From positions 1 through 12,534 of the forward strand of contig NZ_CAMLIX010000154.1 of NCBI RefSeq assembly GCF_946479975.1: a DNA stretch of 12,534 nt. The letters run 5' to 3'. The notes under the pieces are model-generated. The model was not told where the DNA came from. It saw only the letters and a list, made by a program, of their open reading frames with translations, and did not search any database. Source of the DNA: an uncultured Flavobacterium sp. (GTDB lineage Bacteria; Bacteroidota; Bacteroidia; Flavobacteriales; Flavobacteriaceae). A program made the translations under genes and the position numbers. Every line of letters begins with the position of its first letter. The stretch's first letter is position 1. Shown here piece by piece: positions 6,107 through 12,534 of this stretch.

Positions 6107-8248
6107 TTATTGAATCTTTGCGTATAAATTATTGGTTTTTGTTTTCATACCTAGATCTTTAAGCTGATATTCTTTATTTTTTAAAACATAGGAAGCTGCT
6201 TGATAATAAGAAATGGCTTTGTCTGCTAAATTTGTATTTTCAGATTTTAAAGGAATTTGATCGTAATAGAGCTGAAATTCAGGAGCAATACCACTTTTTG
6301 GATTAAGTTTTAGTTGAAACTGTTTGATTTGTTGTTTTGGAGATAAAATTGTCAAAACATTATCTTTAATCAAACCTAAATCTTGATAAGTAGCAATTAA
6401 AGCTCTCGGCTGATAATCTGGTTTAAAGACATCCTGTCCGAAAAATTTACTTTTATAATCAAAATGCAGTAAACCAAATACTGTTGGCATAATATCAATC
6501 TGAGACATTAATTTCGTGAATTTTTCTGGTTTAATGTCTGATGAATAAACGATTGCTGGAATTCTGTATTTGTCTAACGGCAATTCTGTTTTTCCAGCGC
6601 TCGATGCACAGTGATCTGCTACAATTACAAAAACAGTATTATTGAACCAAGGTTGTTTTTTAGCTTGCTCAAAAAACTGTTTCAGCGCATAATCGGTATA
6701 TTTTACGCCGCCGTCACGAGATTTTATATTTCCCGGAATATCAATTTTATTATTCGGATATGTAAACGGTCTATGATTACTCACCGTCATAATATGATTA
6801 AAAAACGGTTTGTTTTCTTTGGCTTCGGCACTCATGATTTTTATGGCCTTGTTGTACATATCTTCATCACAAACCCCCCAAACGTTAGAAAAAGTAATTT
6901 CGTTTTCAGCAAAACTTGATTTGTCTACAATCTGATAACCGTTTCCAGAATAGAAATCCTGCATATTATCAAAAAATGCATCGCCGCCGTACATAAATTT
7001 TACATTATAACCCTTTTTACGAAAAACCGATCCTGTCGAAAATTTATTTTTATTGTCTTCTCTTTTTACAACACTTTCTCCGGCAGTCGGCGGTAAACAT
7101 AACGTAACCGCTTCAAGTCCGCGAACAGTTCTGTTTCCTGCCGCATAAACATTAGTAAACAACAAACTTTTCTGAGCCAGACTGTCAAGAAACGGAGTTA
7201 TATTTTGTTCGTTTCCGTAGATTTTCATAAAATCTGCACTTAAACTTTCAACAGTAATTAAAACTACATTTTTACGTTTTTCAACAGAATCATTTTTAAC
7301 TTCTTGTTCTGTGTTCTGACCTGAAATAGTTGGAATTTGTTCTTTTAAAAGTGCAAAAGCTTTTTGATCTGGAATAGTTTTATAGAATTTGAAATAATCT
7401 AATTTGTTATTCTGAAAAGCCAGATAGAACTTATAGATTCCGTTGGATTGTAATTCGTTGACGAAAATGTTTTTAGAATCTTCTGTTTTTGCTAAACTCG
7501 GAATTGCAAATAACGAACAAATAAAAAGTACACCATAGATTACCGAAATTTTAAGCTTTTGAGGTAAAGTTGGAATACACTCTACATACTTTTTAGAATT
7601 TTTTACAATGAAATAAGTAATAATCGCGGTAACGATAAATAATGCCGAAAATATAGGAATTACAGGATATGACTGCATAATATTGCCAATAACTTCATTC
7701 GTATAAATTAGGTAATTGACTGCTATAAAGTTGTATTTTACACCAAACTCATTCCAGAAGAAAAATTCGCTGATGGCATTTTGTAATATCAATAAAACGT
7801 ATAAAAAGATAACAAAAGTAAAAAGCCAAAATCTAATTTTATCACGGTGTTTTGGTAAGAAGAGCAAAAGTGAAAATAATGCCGTTTTAATTGAAACAAA
7901 AATCAAAACAATCTTTGGCAGTGCGCCACCATATTCATCAAAAATACTTTTTCCAGATGCAATATATAGGAGCAGACAAATAAAACCGCCCAGAATTACA
8001 TATCCGTAAGGTTTGTTGTATTTAGAATTGGATATAAAAATAAGATAAAGCCACAAAAATGAAGCCGCTACTACAAACACAAAAGAGTCTGAAATGATTC
8101 CTAAACTAAAGATTTTCAGGCTTTCAAGAAAAGTAAATGAACTTTGTGTAATAGGATGAAAAAGAAGAACGATCCTAAGCACAAAACTTACAATAAAGTA
8201 CAATAAAGCTAGATTGTAAAAAGGCGAAAGTTTTTTGTAAAAAGTCAT
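6107..8248 (-). CDS. LTA-synthase-family membrane protein (alkaline phosphatase/sulfatase-fold transferase)
   Basis: The 713-residue protein has about 6-7 transmembrane helices in residues 10-255, then a linker, then a periplasmic sulfatase-fold domain from about 325. Key residues match lipoteichoic acid synthases: metal ligand E334 (VITVESL), nucleophile candidate T374 (GNRTVRG), substrate-side H492 (SNHRPF) and metal ligands D545-H546 (VADHC). In Firmicutes such enzymes transfer phosphoglycerol from phosphatidylglycerol. Gram-negative relatives include OpgB, which decorates periplasmic glucans, and phosphoethanolamine transferases. A Bacteroidota cell has no lipoteichoic acid, so the acceptor is unknown. 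About 100 residues after the catalytic domain (from 610) are not an obvious known domain. The gene is divergent from a two-component system across a 198-nt control region, suggesting shared regulation. Confidence 0.88.
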   Translation of the reverse strand: MTFYKKLSPFYNLALLYFIVSFVLRIVLLFHPITQSSFTFLESLKIFSLGIISDSFVFVVAASFLWLYLIFISNSKYNKPYGYVILGGFICLLLYIASGKSIFDEYGGALPKIVLIFVSIKTALFSLLLFLPKHRDKIRFWLFTFVIFLYVLLILQNAISEFFFWNEFGVKYNFIAVNYLIYTNEVIGNIMQSYPVIPIFSALFIVTAIITYFIVKNSKKYVECIPTLPQKLKISVIYGVLFICSLFAIPSLAKTEDSKNIFVNELQSNGIYKFYLAFQNNKLDYFKFYKTIPDQKAFALLKEQIPTISGQNTEQEVKNDSVEKRKNVVLITVESLSADFMKIYGNEQNITPFLDSLAQKSLLFTNVYAAGNRTVRGLEAVTLCLPPTAGESVVKREDNKNKFSTGSVFRKKGYNVKFMYGGDAFFDNMQDFYSGNGYQIVDKSSFAENEITFSNVWGVCDEDMYNKAIKIMSAEAKENKPFFNHIMTVSNHRPFTYPNNKIDIPGNIKSRDGGVKYTDYALKQFFEQAKKQPWFNNTVFVIVADHCASSAGKTELPLDKYRIPAIVYSSDIKPEKFTKLMSQIDIMPTVFGLLHFDYKSKFFGQDVFKPDYQPRALIATYQDLGLIKDNVLTILSPKQQIKQFQLKLNPKSGIAPEFQLYYDQIPLKSENTNLADKAISYYQAASYVLKNKEYQLKDLGMKTKTNNLYAKIQ

Positions 8249-8262
8249 CTAAATTTTTTTTA

Positions 8263-8270
8263 CAAAATTA
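8263..8270 (-). promoter_or_regulatory. Candidate -7 promoter box for the LTA-synthase-like gene
   Basis: On the minus strand this reads TAATTTTG, an exact TAnnTTTG match 14 nt upstream of the ATG at 8248. No TTG is found at the expected -33 distance. The CTTAA repeat array begins about 33 nt upstream of the box, a position where an activator could compensate for the missing element; that is inference. Confidence 0.45.
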
Positions 8271-8302
8271 AATCCGTTTCATTAACGCCAGATTAAGTTA
8301 GA

Positions 8303-8346
8303 CTTTTACCTTACTTAACGTTATCTTAATGTTTGCTTAAGATAAT
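8303..8346. promoter_or_regulatory. 11-nt-period CTTAA repeat array with embedded perfect dyad, likely response-regulator operator
   Basis: CTTAA occurs at 8314, 8325 and 8336, exactly 11 nt apart, and a related CTTTT sits one more period upstream at 8303. Tandem pentamer or hexamer repeats with about 11-nt period are the usual binding pattern of OmpR/PhoB-family regulators (for example PhoB, CreB and PhoP boxes), and such a regulator is encoded 100 nt away. The same stretch also contains a perfect 9-bp dyad, TTATCTTAA (8321-8329) and TTAAGATAA (8337-8345), with a 7-nt spacer. Both candidate promoters of the region start outside the array (8263 minus, 8398 plus), so it should be untranscribed from either and thus act as DNA. 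It may control one or both divergent genes. Confidence 0.6.
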
Positions 8347-8397
8347 CGATTTATTTAATTGTATGTATTTTCTATCAAATTAAATTGTTAAATTATC

Positions 8398-8405
8398 TAT
8401 CTTTG
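8398..8405 (+). promoter_or_regulatory. Candidate -7 promoter box for the two-component operon
   Basis: TATCTTTG is an exact TAnnTTTG match 41 nt before the regulator's ATG. No TTG lies 17-23 nt upstream; the nearest ones are 10 and 36 nt away. A weak core with the repeat array about 52-95 nt upstream would fit an activated or autoregulated promoter. Confidence 0.45.
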
Positions 8406-8446
8406 AATTGTAAAAATCAATGCAAATCTTAAATTAGACACGAAAC

Positions 8447-9109
8447 ATGCATATTTTAATAGTTGAAGACGAATTAGGAATTGTTCAGTTTCTTAAACAA
8501 GGTTTACAGGAAGAAGGTTATCAGGTTACGACCGCAAATGACGGTTCTAAAGGCTTTGAATTGGTTCAAAACCAAAAGTTTGATTTGATACTTTTAGATT
8601 GGATGATTCCGAAAATTAATGGACTTGATCTCTGTAAAGCTATTAGAGTTAAAGATCAGCAGACTCCCATTATTTTTTTAACTGCAAAAGATACGGTGCA
8701 GGAAACTATCGAAGGTTTAAAAGCTGGCGCAAACGATTATATCAAAAAGCCTTTTAGTTTTGAAGAGCTTGTTGAACGCATAAAGGTGCATTTTAGAAAT
8801 AAAATTAAAAAAGAAATTCTAACGCTCGGAAACATTACAATTGACTTATCTAAACATGTTGTTTTAAAAAACGAAGAAGAAATTTTCTTGACACAAAGAG
8901 AATTTGAGTTGTTGACGTATTTAATTCAGAATAAAGGAAAAGTTTGTACTCGGAATCAGATTTTGAGAGATGTTTGGGAAATTAATTTCGAATACGATAC
9001 AGGCGTAATTGATGTTTTTATGAATGCCATTCGTAAAAAACTCAACCTTAAAATTGAAGAAGATTATATCAAAACCATTCGCGGAGTTGGCTACATTGCC
9101 AATGATTAA
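8447..9109 (+). CDS. OmpR/PhoB-family response regulator
   Basis: The 220-residue protein has the standard two-domain layout. The receiver domain (about 1-118) shows the acidic pair E7-D8, phospho-acceptor D51 (LILLDWMIP), T79 (FLTAKD) and K101 (KKPF), so it should be phosphorylated normally. The C-terminal winged helix (about 125-220) shows TQREFELLTYL, VFMNAIRKKL and the closing TIRGVGYI, typical of OmpR/PhoB DNA-binding domains. Its stop is 3 nt before the sensor kinase start, so the two are co-transcribed and probably translationally coupled. Family members usually bind tandem direct repeats with about 11-nt spacing, which fits the CTTAA array upstream of this gene. The signal sensed is unknown; the divergent LTA-synthase-like gene suggests an envelope role. 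Confidence 0.95.
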   Translation: MHILIVEDELGIVQFLKQGLQEEGYQVTTANDGSKGFELVQNQKFDLILLDWMIPKINGLDLCKAIRVKDQQTPIIFLTAKDTVQETIEGLKAGANDYIKKPFSFEELVERIKVHFRNKIKKEILTLGNITIDLSKHVVLKNEEEIFLTQREFELLTYLIQNKGKVCTRNQILRDVWEINFEYDTGVIDVFMNAIRKKLNLKIEEDYIKTIRGVGYIAND

Positions 9110-9112
9110 AAC

Positions 9113-10513
9113 ATGACATCATTATCCTTTAAAGATCGAATTGCCTTAAATTACATTGTGGGAACTGGGCTTTTGGTTCTGGCCGTTTTTTCGGCTATAT
9201 ATTTCATAGTAAAACTGACTGTTTACAACCATATTGATGAAAATTTAAATATTGAAGTTGCAGATCATTTAAGAGAAATCAGAACAGAAAATAAAGTAAT
9301 AATCTTTATGGATACTGAAGAATGGGAGGAAAGAGAACATAATTCTGTAGATGTAAACCCTGTTTTTGTTCAGTTTTTAGATTTGAATAAAAAAATCATC
9401 GAGAAATCTCCCAATTTAAAGAATGAGAAGTTGGTTTTTCATGAAAATAAAGAGCATTTTCAGTTTTTTGATACCAAATTGTTAGGGAATAAAATTCGTC
9501 AGATTCAAGTTCCGCTTCATCTAAATTCAAAGAAAATAGGATATTTAATTATTGCCATGTCATTGTCTGATTCTTCAAAAGTTTTAGATAATTTGATGGA
9601 CACTTTGCTCATTACTTTTCCAATTATTCTTTTAATATTATTTTTTCTCGCTAGATTTTTTGCAGGACGAAGTATAAAACCAATAAATGATATTATTTAT
9701 ACTTCTAAAATTATCACCAAAGATAATTTGAAATCAAGAATTCCGCTTCCAAAAACACGCGATGAATTGTTCACGCTTTCTAAAACAATTAATAATTTAT
9801 TGAACCGTATTGAAGACGCCATTGAACGTGAAAAACAATTTACATCTGATGCTTCTCATGAGTTAAGAACACCACTAACCGTTATTAAAGGAACACTTGA
9901 AGTGCTGATTCGTAAACCCAGAGACAACAAGGAATACGAAGAAAAAATAAATTATTGTATCAATGAAGTGGATCATCTAAATTCGCTTGTAGATCAATTG
10001 CTTATGATGGCTCGTTTTGAAAATCAAAAGCAAAATATTCGTAAAGAAAATGTTTACTTGAATGCAGTTATTTTAGACGTTTTAACGCTAAATGCAGAAA
10101 AAATCAGATTAGGAGAAATTAATGTTGTTTTAAAAGCATCAGAAGAATTCTGCATCTATTCTGATAATTATTTAATTGTTACTATTCTCAGAAATATCAT
10201 TTCTAATGCTGTTAAATATTCAAATAAAAAAGGAGATGTTTTCATTTCTTTAACCAGAAATGAAAATCAAATTATATGTACGATAACGGATCATGGGATA
10301 GGTATTGTGAAAGAAGATTTAGAGTCTATTTTAAATCCGTTTTTTAGATCTGATTCTTTAAATCATTCCGAAATTAAAGGAACTGGACTTGGATTATTCA
10401 TCGTAAAAAGAATGACTGATCTGCTTGAAATTAAATTTAAAATAGAAAGCGAAATTGGCAAAGGAACCACGGTTTCATTGATTTTTGATGAATTTGATGA
10501 TTTTATAGAGTAA
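9113..10513 (+). CDS. Two-component sensor histidine kinase
   Basis: The 466-residue kinase has a transmembrane helix at about 12-34, a periplasmic sensor region of some 130 residues, a second helix at about 163-184 and a HAMP linker (about 185-237). The dimerisation/phospho-acceptor domain contains H249 in FTSDASHELRTPL. The ATPase domain shows the N box (N365 in NIISNAVKYS), the G1 box DHGIGI (393-398), an F-box-like NPFFRSD (408-414) and the G2 box GTGLGLFIVK (423-432). All residues for autophosphorylation are present. The periplasmic region (35-162) is acidic near WEEREH and contains several His residues, but it matches no sensor family I can name, so the ligand is unknown. It follows the response regulator by 3 nt and is last in the operon: a hairpin follows the stop, then a new promoter. 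Confidence 0.95.
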   Translation: MTSLSFKDRIALNYIVGTGLLVLAVFSAIYFIVKLTVYNHIDENLNIEVADHLREIRTENKVIIFMDTEEWEEREHNSVDVNPVFVQFLDLNKKIIEKSPNLKNEKLVFHENKEHFQFFDTKLLGNKIRQIQVPLHLNSKKIGYLIIAMSLSDSSKVLDNLMDTLLITFPIILLILFFLARFFAGRSIKPINDIIYTSKIITKDNLKSRIPLPKTRDELFTLSKTINNLLNRIEDAIEREKQFTSDASHELRTPLTVIKGTLEVLIRKPRDNKEYEEKINYCINEVDHLNSLVDQLLMMARFENQKQNIRKENVYLNAVILDVLTLNAEKIRLGEINVVLKASEEFCIYSDNYLIVTILRNIISNAVKYSNKKGDVFISLTRNENQIICTITDHGIGIVKEDLESILNPFFRSDSLNHSEIKGTGLGLFIVKRMTDLLEIKFKIESEIGKGTTVSLIFDEFDDFIE

Positions 10514-10532
10514 TTTTAAAAAATCATTGCGT

Positions 10533-10556
10533 AAAATGTGTTTCAAAACATTTTTT
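10533..10556 (+). terminator. Probable AT-rich terminator of the two-component operon
   Basis: AAAATGT (10533-10539) and ACATTTT (10548-10554) form a 7-bp stem around an 8-nt loop, ending in a six-T run (10551-10556). The stem is AT-rich and partly uses the T-run, so termination may be weak. Its place 20 nt after the kinase stop and before the his promoter supports the call. Confidence 0.5.
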
Positions 10557-10588
10557 AACAATAAACTATCTTTAAGTTAAAATAAAAA

Positions 10589-10620
10589 TTGCTTTTTAAT
10601 TATTTTATCTAGTATATTTG
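10589..10620 (+). promoter_or_regulatory. Bacteroidota-type promoter of the his operon
   Basis: TTG at 10589-10591 is followed after 21 nt by TATATTTG at 10613-10620, an exact match to TTG-N17-23-TAnnTTTG. Transcription would start near 10626, about 30 nt before the leader peptide ATG. Confidence 0.75.
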
Positions 10621-10655
10621 CAACCGAATCAAAGTAGTAAAACACAAAACAAATC

Positions 10656-10715
10656 ATGATTTCAATTCAATTACATCATCATCATCTACATAATTGCTCT
10701 CAAGCGATGTGTTAA
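10656..10715 (+). CDS. hisL: Histidine operon leader peptide (HHHHLH)
   Basis: This 19-codon frame, too short for routine gene calling, encodes MISIQLHHHHLHNCSQAMC. Codons 7-10 and 12 are His, all CAT. Five His in 19 residues directly in front of hisG is the hallmark of a his attenuator leader. It lies about 30 nt downstream of the inferred transcription start and ends 27 nt before the terminator stem. Ribosomes short of charged tRNA-His would stall at 10674-10691, leaving the following codons free to pair with the 5' side of the terminator. The peptide itself probably has no function. The frame was read by eye. The symbol follows the enterobacterial naming; sequence homology to E. coli HisL is not claimed. 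Confidence 0.9.
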   Translation: MISIQLHHHHLHNCSQAMC

Positions 10716-10756
10716 TGGTATGCATGTAAATCATCATATTTTAAAACCCGTTTGAG
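10699..10756 (+). promoter_or_regulatory. Antiterminator pairing of the his attenuator
   Basis: CTCAAGCG (10699-10706, leader codons for Ser, Gln and Ala) can pair with CGTTTGAG (10749-10756) over 8 bp with one G-U. This uses the 5' arm and first loop base of the terminator, so the two structures exclude each other. The upstream half lies just after the His codons and would be covered by a ribosome that reads through to the stop at 10713. A protecting pairing further upstream is weak (ACATC 10673-10677 with GATGT 10706-10710). Confidence 0.7.
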
Positions 10757-10776
10757 TACATCAAACGGGTTTTTTT
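10743..10776 (+). terminator. Attenuator terminator of the his operon
   Basis: CCCGTTTGA (10747-10755) and TCAAACGGG (10761-10769) form a perfect 9-bp stem with a GTACA loop, extendable through A-T pairs, followed by seven T residues (10770-10776). It lies between the leader peptide and hisG, so it stops transcription before the operon when histidine is plentiful. Confidence 0.93.
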
Positions 10777-10824
10777 ATTCAACTCTTTGTACTCAAACTA
10801 TCAACCAACAAACAACTAAAAAAA

Positions 10825-11682
10825 ATGAGTACTTTAAAAATTGCAATTCAAAAATCAGGTCGTTTAAACGAAGACAGCATTCAAATCTTAAAAGACTGCG
10901 GTATTTCAATCAACAACGGAATCGACCAGTTAAAAGCCGAAGCATCCAATTTTCCTCTTGAAGTTTTATACCTTAGAAATTCAGATATTCCGCAGTATTT
11001 AATTGACGGAGTAGTAGATTTAGCTATTGTTGGCGACAATCTTTTGGTAGAAAAAGGAAAAGATATCGAAGTTGTTCAGAAATTAGGATTTTCAAAATGT
11101 AAAGTTTCTGTTGCAGTTCCTAAAACATTCGAATACAATTCTGTTCAGGATTTAGCGGGATTACGTGTTGCGACTTCGTATCCAAATACAGTAAATGACT
11201 TTTTCGGACAATTTGGTATCTCAGTAGATATTCACCAAATTTCTGGATCTGTAGAAATCGCTCCAAATATCGGACTTGCAGATGCGATTGTAGATATTGT
11301 TTCAAGTGGCAGTACTTTATTCAAAAACAATTTAAAAGAAGTTGAAGTTATTTTGAAAAGTGAGGCTGTTTTAGCGGTTTCTCCAAAAGTTTCTCCAGAA
11401 ATTCAAAAACACATTGATACTTTAAAATTTAGAATTCAGGCTGTTTTAAGAGCTAGAAATTCAAAATATATTTTGATGAACGTTCCAAATGACAAAATCG
11501 ACGCCGTTGGAAAAATTCTTCCAGTTTTAAGAAGTTTAACGGTTCTTCCGTTGGCACAAGAAGGATGGAGCAGTGTTCATTCTGTAATCGACAAAGATAC
11601 TTTTTGGGATGTAATCGATCAATTAAAAGAAGTTGGAGCAGAAGGGATTTTAGTCTGCCCAATTGAGAAAATGGTACTGTAA
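10825..11682 (+). CDS. hisG: ATP phosphoribosyltransferase, long form (first step of histidine synthesis)
   Basis: HisG joins ATP and PRPP to give phosphoribosyl-ATP, the committed step of histidine biosynthesis, in the cytoplasm. The 285-residue length is that of the long form, which carries its own C-terminal ACT-like regulatory domain (here about 212-285) and is inhibited by histidine, so no HisZ partner is needed. The N-terminal catalytic part begins LKIAIQKSGRL. The PRPP-binding loop is seen as VDIVSSGSTL (156-165) with the preceding IGLADAI. ATG at 10825 starts the first conserved strand directly. The gene lies 48 nt after the attenuator's T-run, so both transcription (attenuation) and activity (feedback) appear controlled by histidine. 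hisD follows after 154 nt. Codon use looks like that of a well-expressed gene. Confidence 0.97.
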   Translation: MSTLKIAIQKSGRLNEDSIQILKDCGISINNGIDQLKAEASNFPLEVLYLRNSDIPQYLIDGVVDLAIVGDNLLVEKGKDIEVVQKLGFSKCKVSVAVPKTFEYNSVQDLAGLRVATSYPNTVNDFFGQFGISVDIHQISGSVEIAPNIGLADAIVDIVSSGSTLFKNNLKEVEVILKSEAVLAVSPKVSPEIQKHIDTLKFRIQAVLRARNSKYILMNVPNDKIDAVGKILPVLRSLTVLPLAQEGWSSVHSVIDKDTFWDVIDQLKEVGAEGILVCPIEKMVL

Positions 11683-11690
11683 AAAAAAGA

Positions 11691-11823
11691 AATTCCAAAT
11701 TCCAAATTCCAAACTTTGCGAACTTAGCGTTTTGAAGACATAGTAAATAAAAAACCTTGCGTCCTTTGCGTTAAAAATTTCAACACAAACATTGGAATTT
11801 GGGATTTAGAAAATTTGGAATTT
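11691..11823. repeat. Repeat-rich spacer between hisG and hisD: tandem AATTCCA units and inverted copies
   Basis: Three perfect tandem 7-nt units AATTCCA (11691-11711) start 9 nt after the hisG stop. An inverted copy follows: TTGGAATTTGGGATTT (11792-11807) pairs with 11697-11712 over 16 bp with one G-T, and TTTGGAATTT recurs at 11814-11823. Between the arms a second motif recurs in direct orientation: CTTTGCG-AACTTAGCGTT (11714-11731) and CCTTGCG-TCCTTTGCGTT (11755-11772). There is no T-run after the stem, so it is not a standard terminator. From memory, similar AATTCCAA and CTTTGCG stretches are frequent between genes in Flavobacterium, so this is probably a dispersed repeat within the operon. 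Confidence 0.7.
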
Positions 11824-11836
11824 AATATGAAATATT

Positions 11837-12534
11837 ATGAATAAAATAGACAATCCAAAACCAGAAATCTGGTCAGAAATATTAAAGAGACCAACCCAAA
11901 CTATTGATGATATCGAAGTGACGGTAAAAGAGATTTTTAAAGAAGTGCAGAAAAAAGGAGATGAAGCCATTGCGAAGTACACTTTAATTTTCGACGGAAT
12001 CTCCTTGGAAAACTATGAGGTTTCTCAAGCAGAAATTAACGAAGCAATTAGTTTGATTCCGACGGAATTAAGAGAAGCGATTGAACTTGCAAAAAGTAAT
12101 ATTTACAAATTTCACAATGCTCAAAAAACAGAAAGAATTGCTATTGAAACAGTTGAAGGAGTAAATTGCTGGCAGGAAAAAAGACCAATCCAGAAAATTG
12201 GTTTATATATTCCAGGCGGAACAGCACCTTTATTTTCAACGGTTTTAATGTTGGCAGTTCCAGCTGAAATTGCAGGTTGTAAAGAAATTGTGTTGTGTTC
12301 TCCTCCAGATAAATCGGGGAAAATTAATCCAGCAATTTTATATGCTGCTAATTTATGCGGTGTAACTAAAATTCTGAAAGTTGGCGGTATTCAGGCAATT
12401 GCAGGAATGACCTTTGGGACACAATCCATTCCGAAAGTATATAAAATCTTCGGGCCAGGAAATCAGTTTGTAACCGTGGCAAAACAATTAGCAACACAAT
12501 ATGGAGTGGCAATTGATATGCCTGCAGGGCCTTC
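11837..12534 (+). CDS. hisD: Histidinol dehydrogenase, N-terminal part (3' end outside window)
   Basis: HisD oxidises L-histidinol to L-histidine with two NAD+ in the last two steps of the pathway, as a zinc enzyme. The frame starts at ATG 11837 and stays open to the window edge, giving 232 of the usual 420-440 residues. Recognisable family blocks are IGLYIPGGTAPLFSTVLMLA (121-140), VPAEIAGC (141-148), KVGGIQAIAG (181-190), FGPGNQFVTVAKQ (205-217) and IDMPAGPS at the edge. The catalytic His pair and most zinc ligands lie beyond the window. An ATG at 11827 opens only a five-codon frame overlapping the start and is not the gene start. The 154-nt gap to hisG is filled by a repeat; no promoter stands out there, so hisD is probably transcribed with hisG under the attenuator. 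Confidence 0.95.
   Translation, partial: MNKIDNPKPEIWSEILKRPTQTIDDIEVTVKEIFKEVQKKGDEAIAKYTLIFDGISLENYEVSQAEINEAISLIPTELREAIELAKSNIYKFHNAQKTERIAIETVEGVNCWQEKRPIQKIGLYIPGGTAPLFSTVLMLAVPAEIAGCKEIVLCSPPDKSGKINPAILYAANLCGVTKILKVGGIQAIAGMTFGTQSIPKVYKIFGPGNQFVTVAKQLATQYGVAIDMPAGP

Noticed and set aside
6611..6919. 102-codon plus-strand frame inside the LTA-synthase-like gene
   Set aside because: It is antisense to the conserved catalytic domain and its product shows no domain or signal; the same applies to 7716-8009.
10674..10685. CAT repeated four times as a microsatellite
   Set aside because: The triplets are in frame in a short peptide before hisG with a matching attenuator structure, which explains them better than slippage.
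10752..10961. 69-codon TTG-started frame overlapping the attenuator terminator and hisG
   Set aside because: It runs in another frame through the terminator stem and the conserved start of hisG, and its product is low-complexity with no family features.
11691..11823. CRISPR-like array
   Set aside because: Units are 7 nt, directly adjacent and without spacers, so this is a simple tandem repeat.
11827..11844. Five-codon frame MKYYE overlapping the hisD start
   Set aside because: Too short to judge, and no sign that it couples translation; chance is the simplest explanation.

Overview
The window looks like the chromosome of a Flavobacterium-type member of Bacteroidota. DNA is AT-rich, starts are A-rich with no obvious Shine-Dalgarno sequence, and several intergenic regions carry the Bacteroidota sigma -7 box TAnnTTTG (2705 with one mismatch, 4690 minus, 4811, 8263 minus, 8398, 10613). 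The protein families also fit: a periplasmic/VWA-type membrane protein ending in WFxRKYNG, secreted proteins with short signal peptides, and a long-form HisG. This is a judgement from sequence style; no database was searched. No tRNA, rRNA, CRISPR array or insertion sequence was seen.

Layout. 2-673: 3' end of a membrane-anchored protein cut by the window edge. 712-1746: unrecognised secreted protein in a visibly AT-rich gene. 1767-2663 and 2738-3715: a LysR regulator followed by a YeiH-family membrane protein, a pairing also known from enterobacteria (yeiE/yeiH). 3716-4666 (minus): secreted protein of unknown function whose stop codon directly abuts that of the YeiH gene. 4842-5840: secreted zinc-dependent phospholipase C / S1-P1 nuclease-like enzyme with a complete metal-ligand set, its own promoter and a strong terminator. 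5934-6087: imperfect inverted repeat that could fold as RNA. 6107-8248 (minus): LTA-synthase-like membrane sulfatase-fold transferase. 8249-8446: divergent control region with an 11-nt-period CTTAA repeat array that also contains a perfect 9-bp dyad. 8447-10513: OmpR-family response regulator and sensor kinase, 3 nt apart. 10514-10824: terminator, promoter and a complete histidine-operon attenuator. 10825-12534: hisG and the start of hisD, separated by a repeat-rich spacer.

How the parts may work together. The best-supported regulatory system is the his leader. A TAnnTTTG promoter drives a 19-residue leader peptide containing HHHHLH, followed by a G/C-containing hairpin with seven T residues. 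An 8-bp alternative pairing between leader codons 15-17 and the 5' side of that hairpin gives a classic ribosome-stalling attenuator in front of hisG-hisD. The second system is the two-component pair. The repeat array between it and the divergent LTA-synthase-like gene is a natural candidate for the regulator's own binding site, which would link an envelope-modifying enzyme to the sensor kinase. That link is inference.
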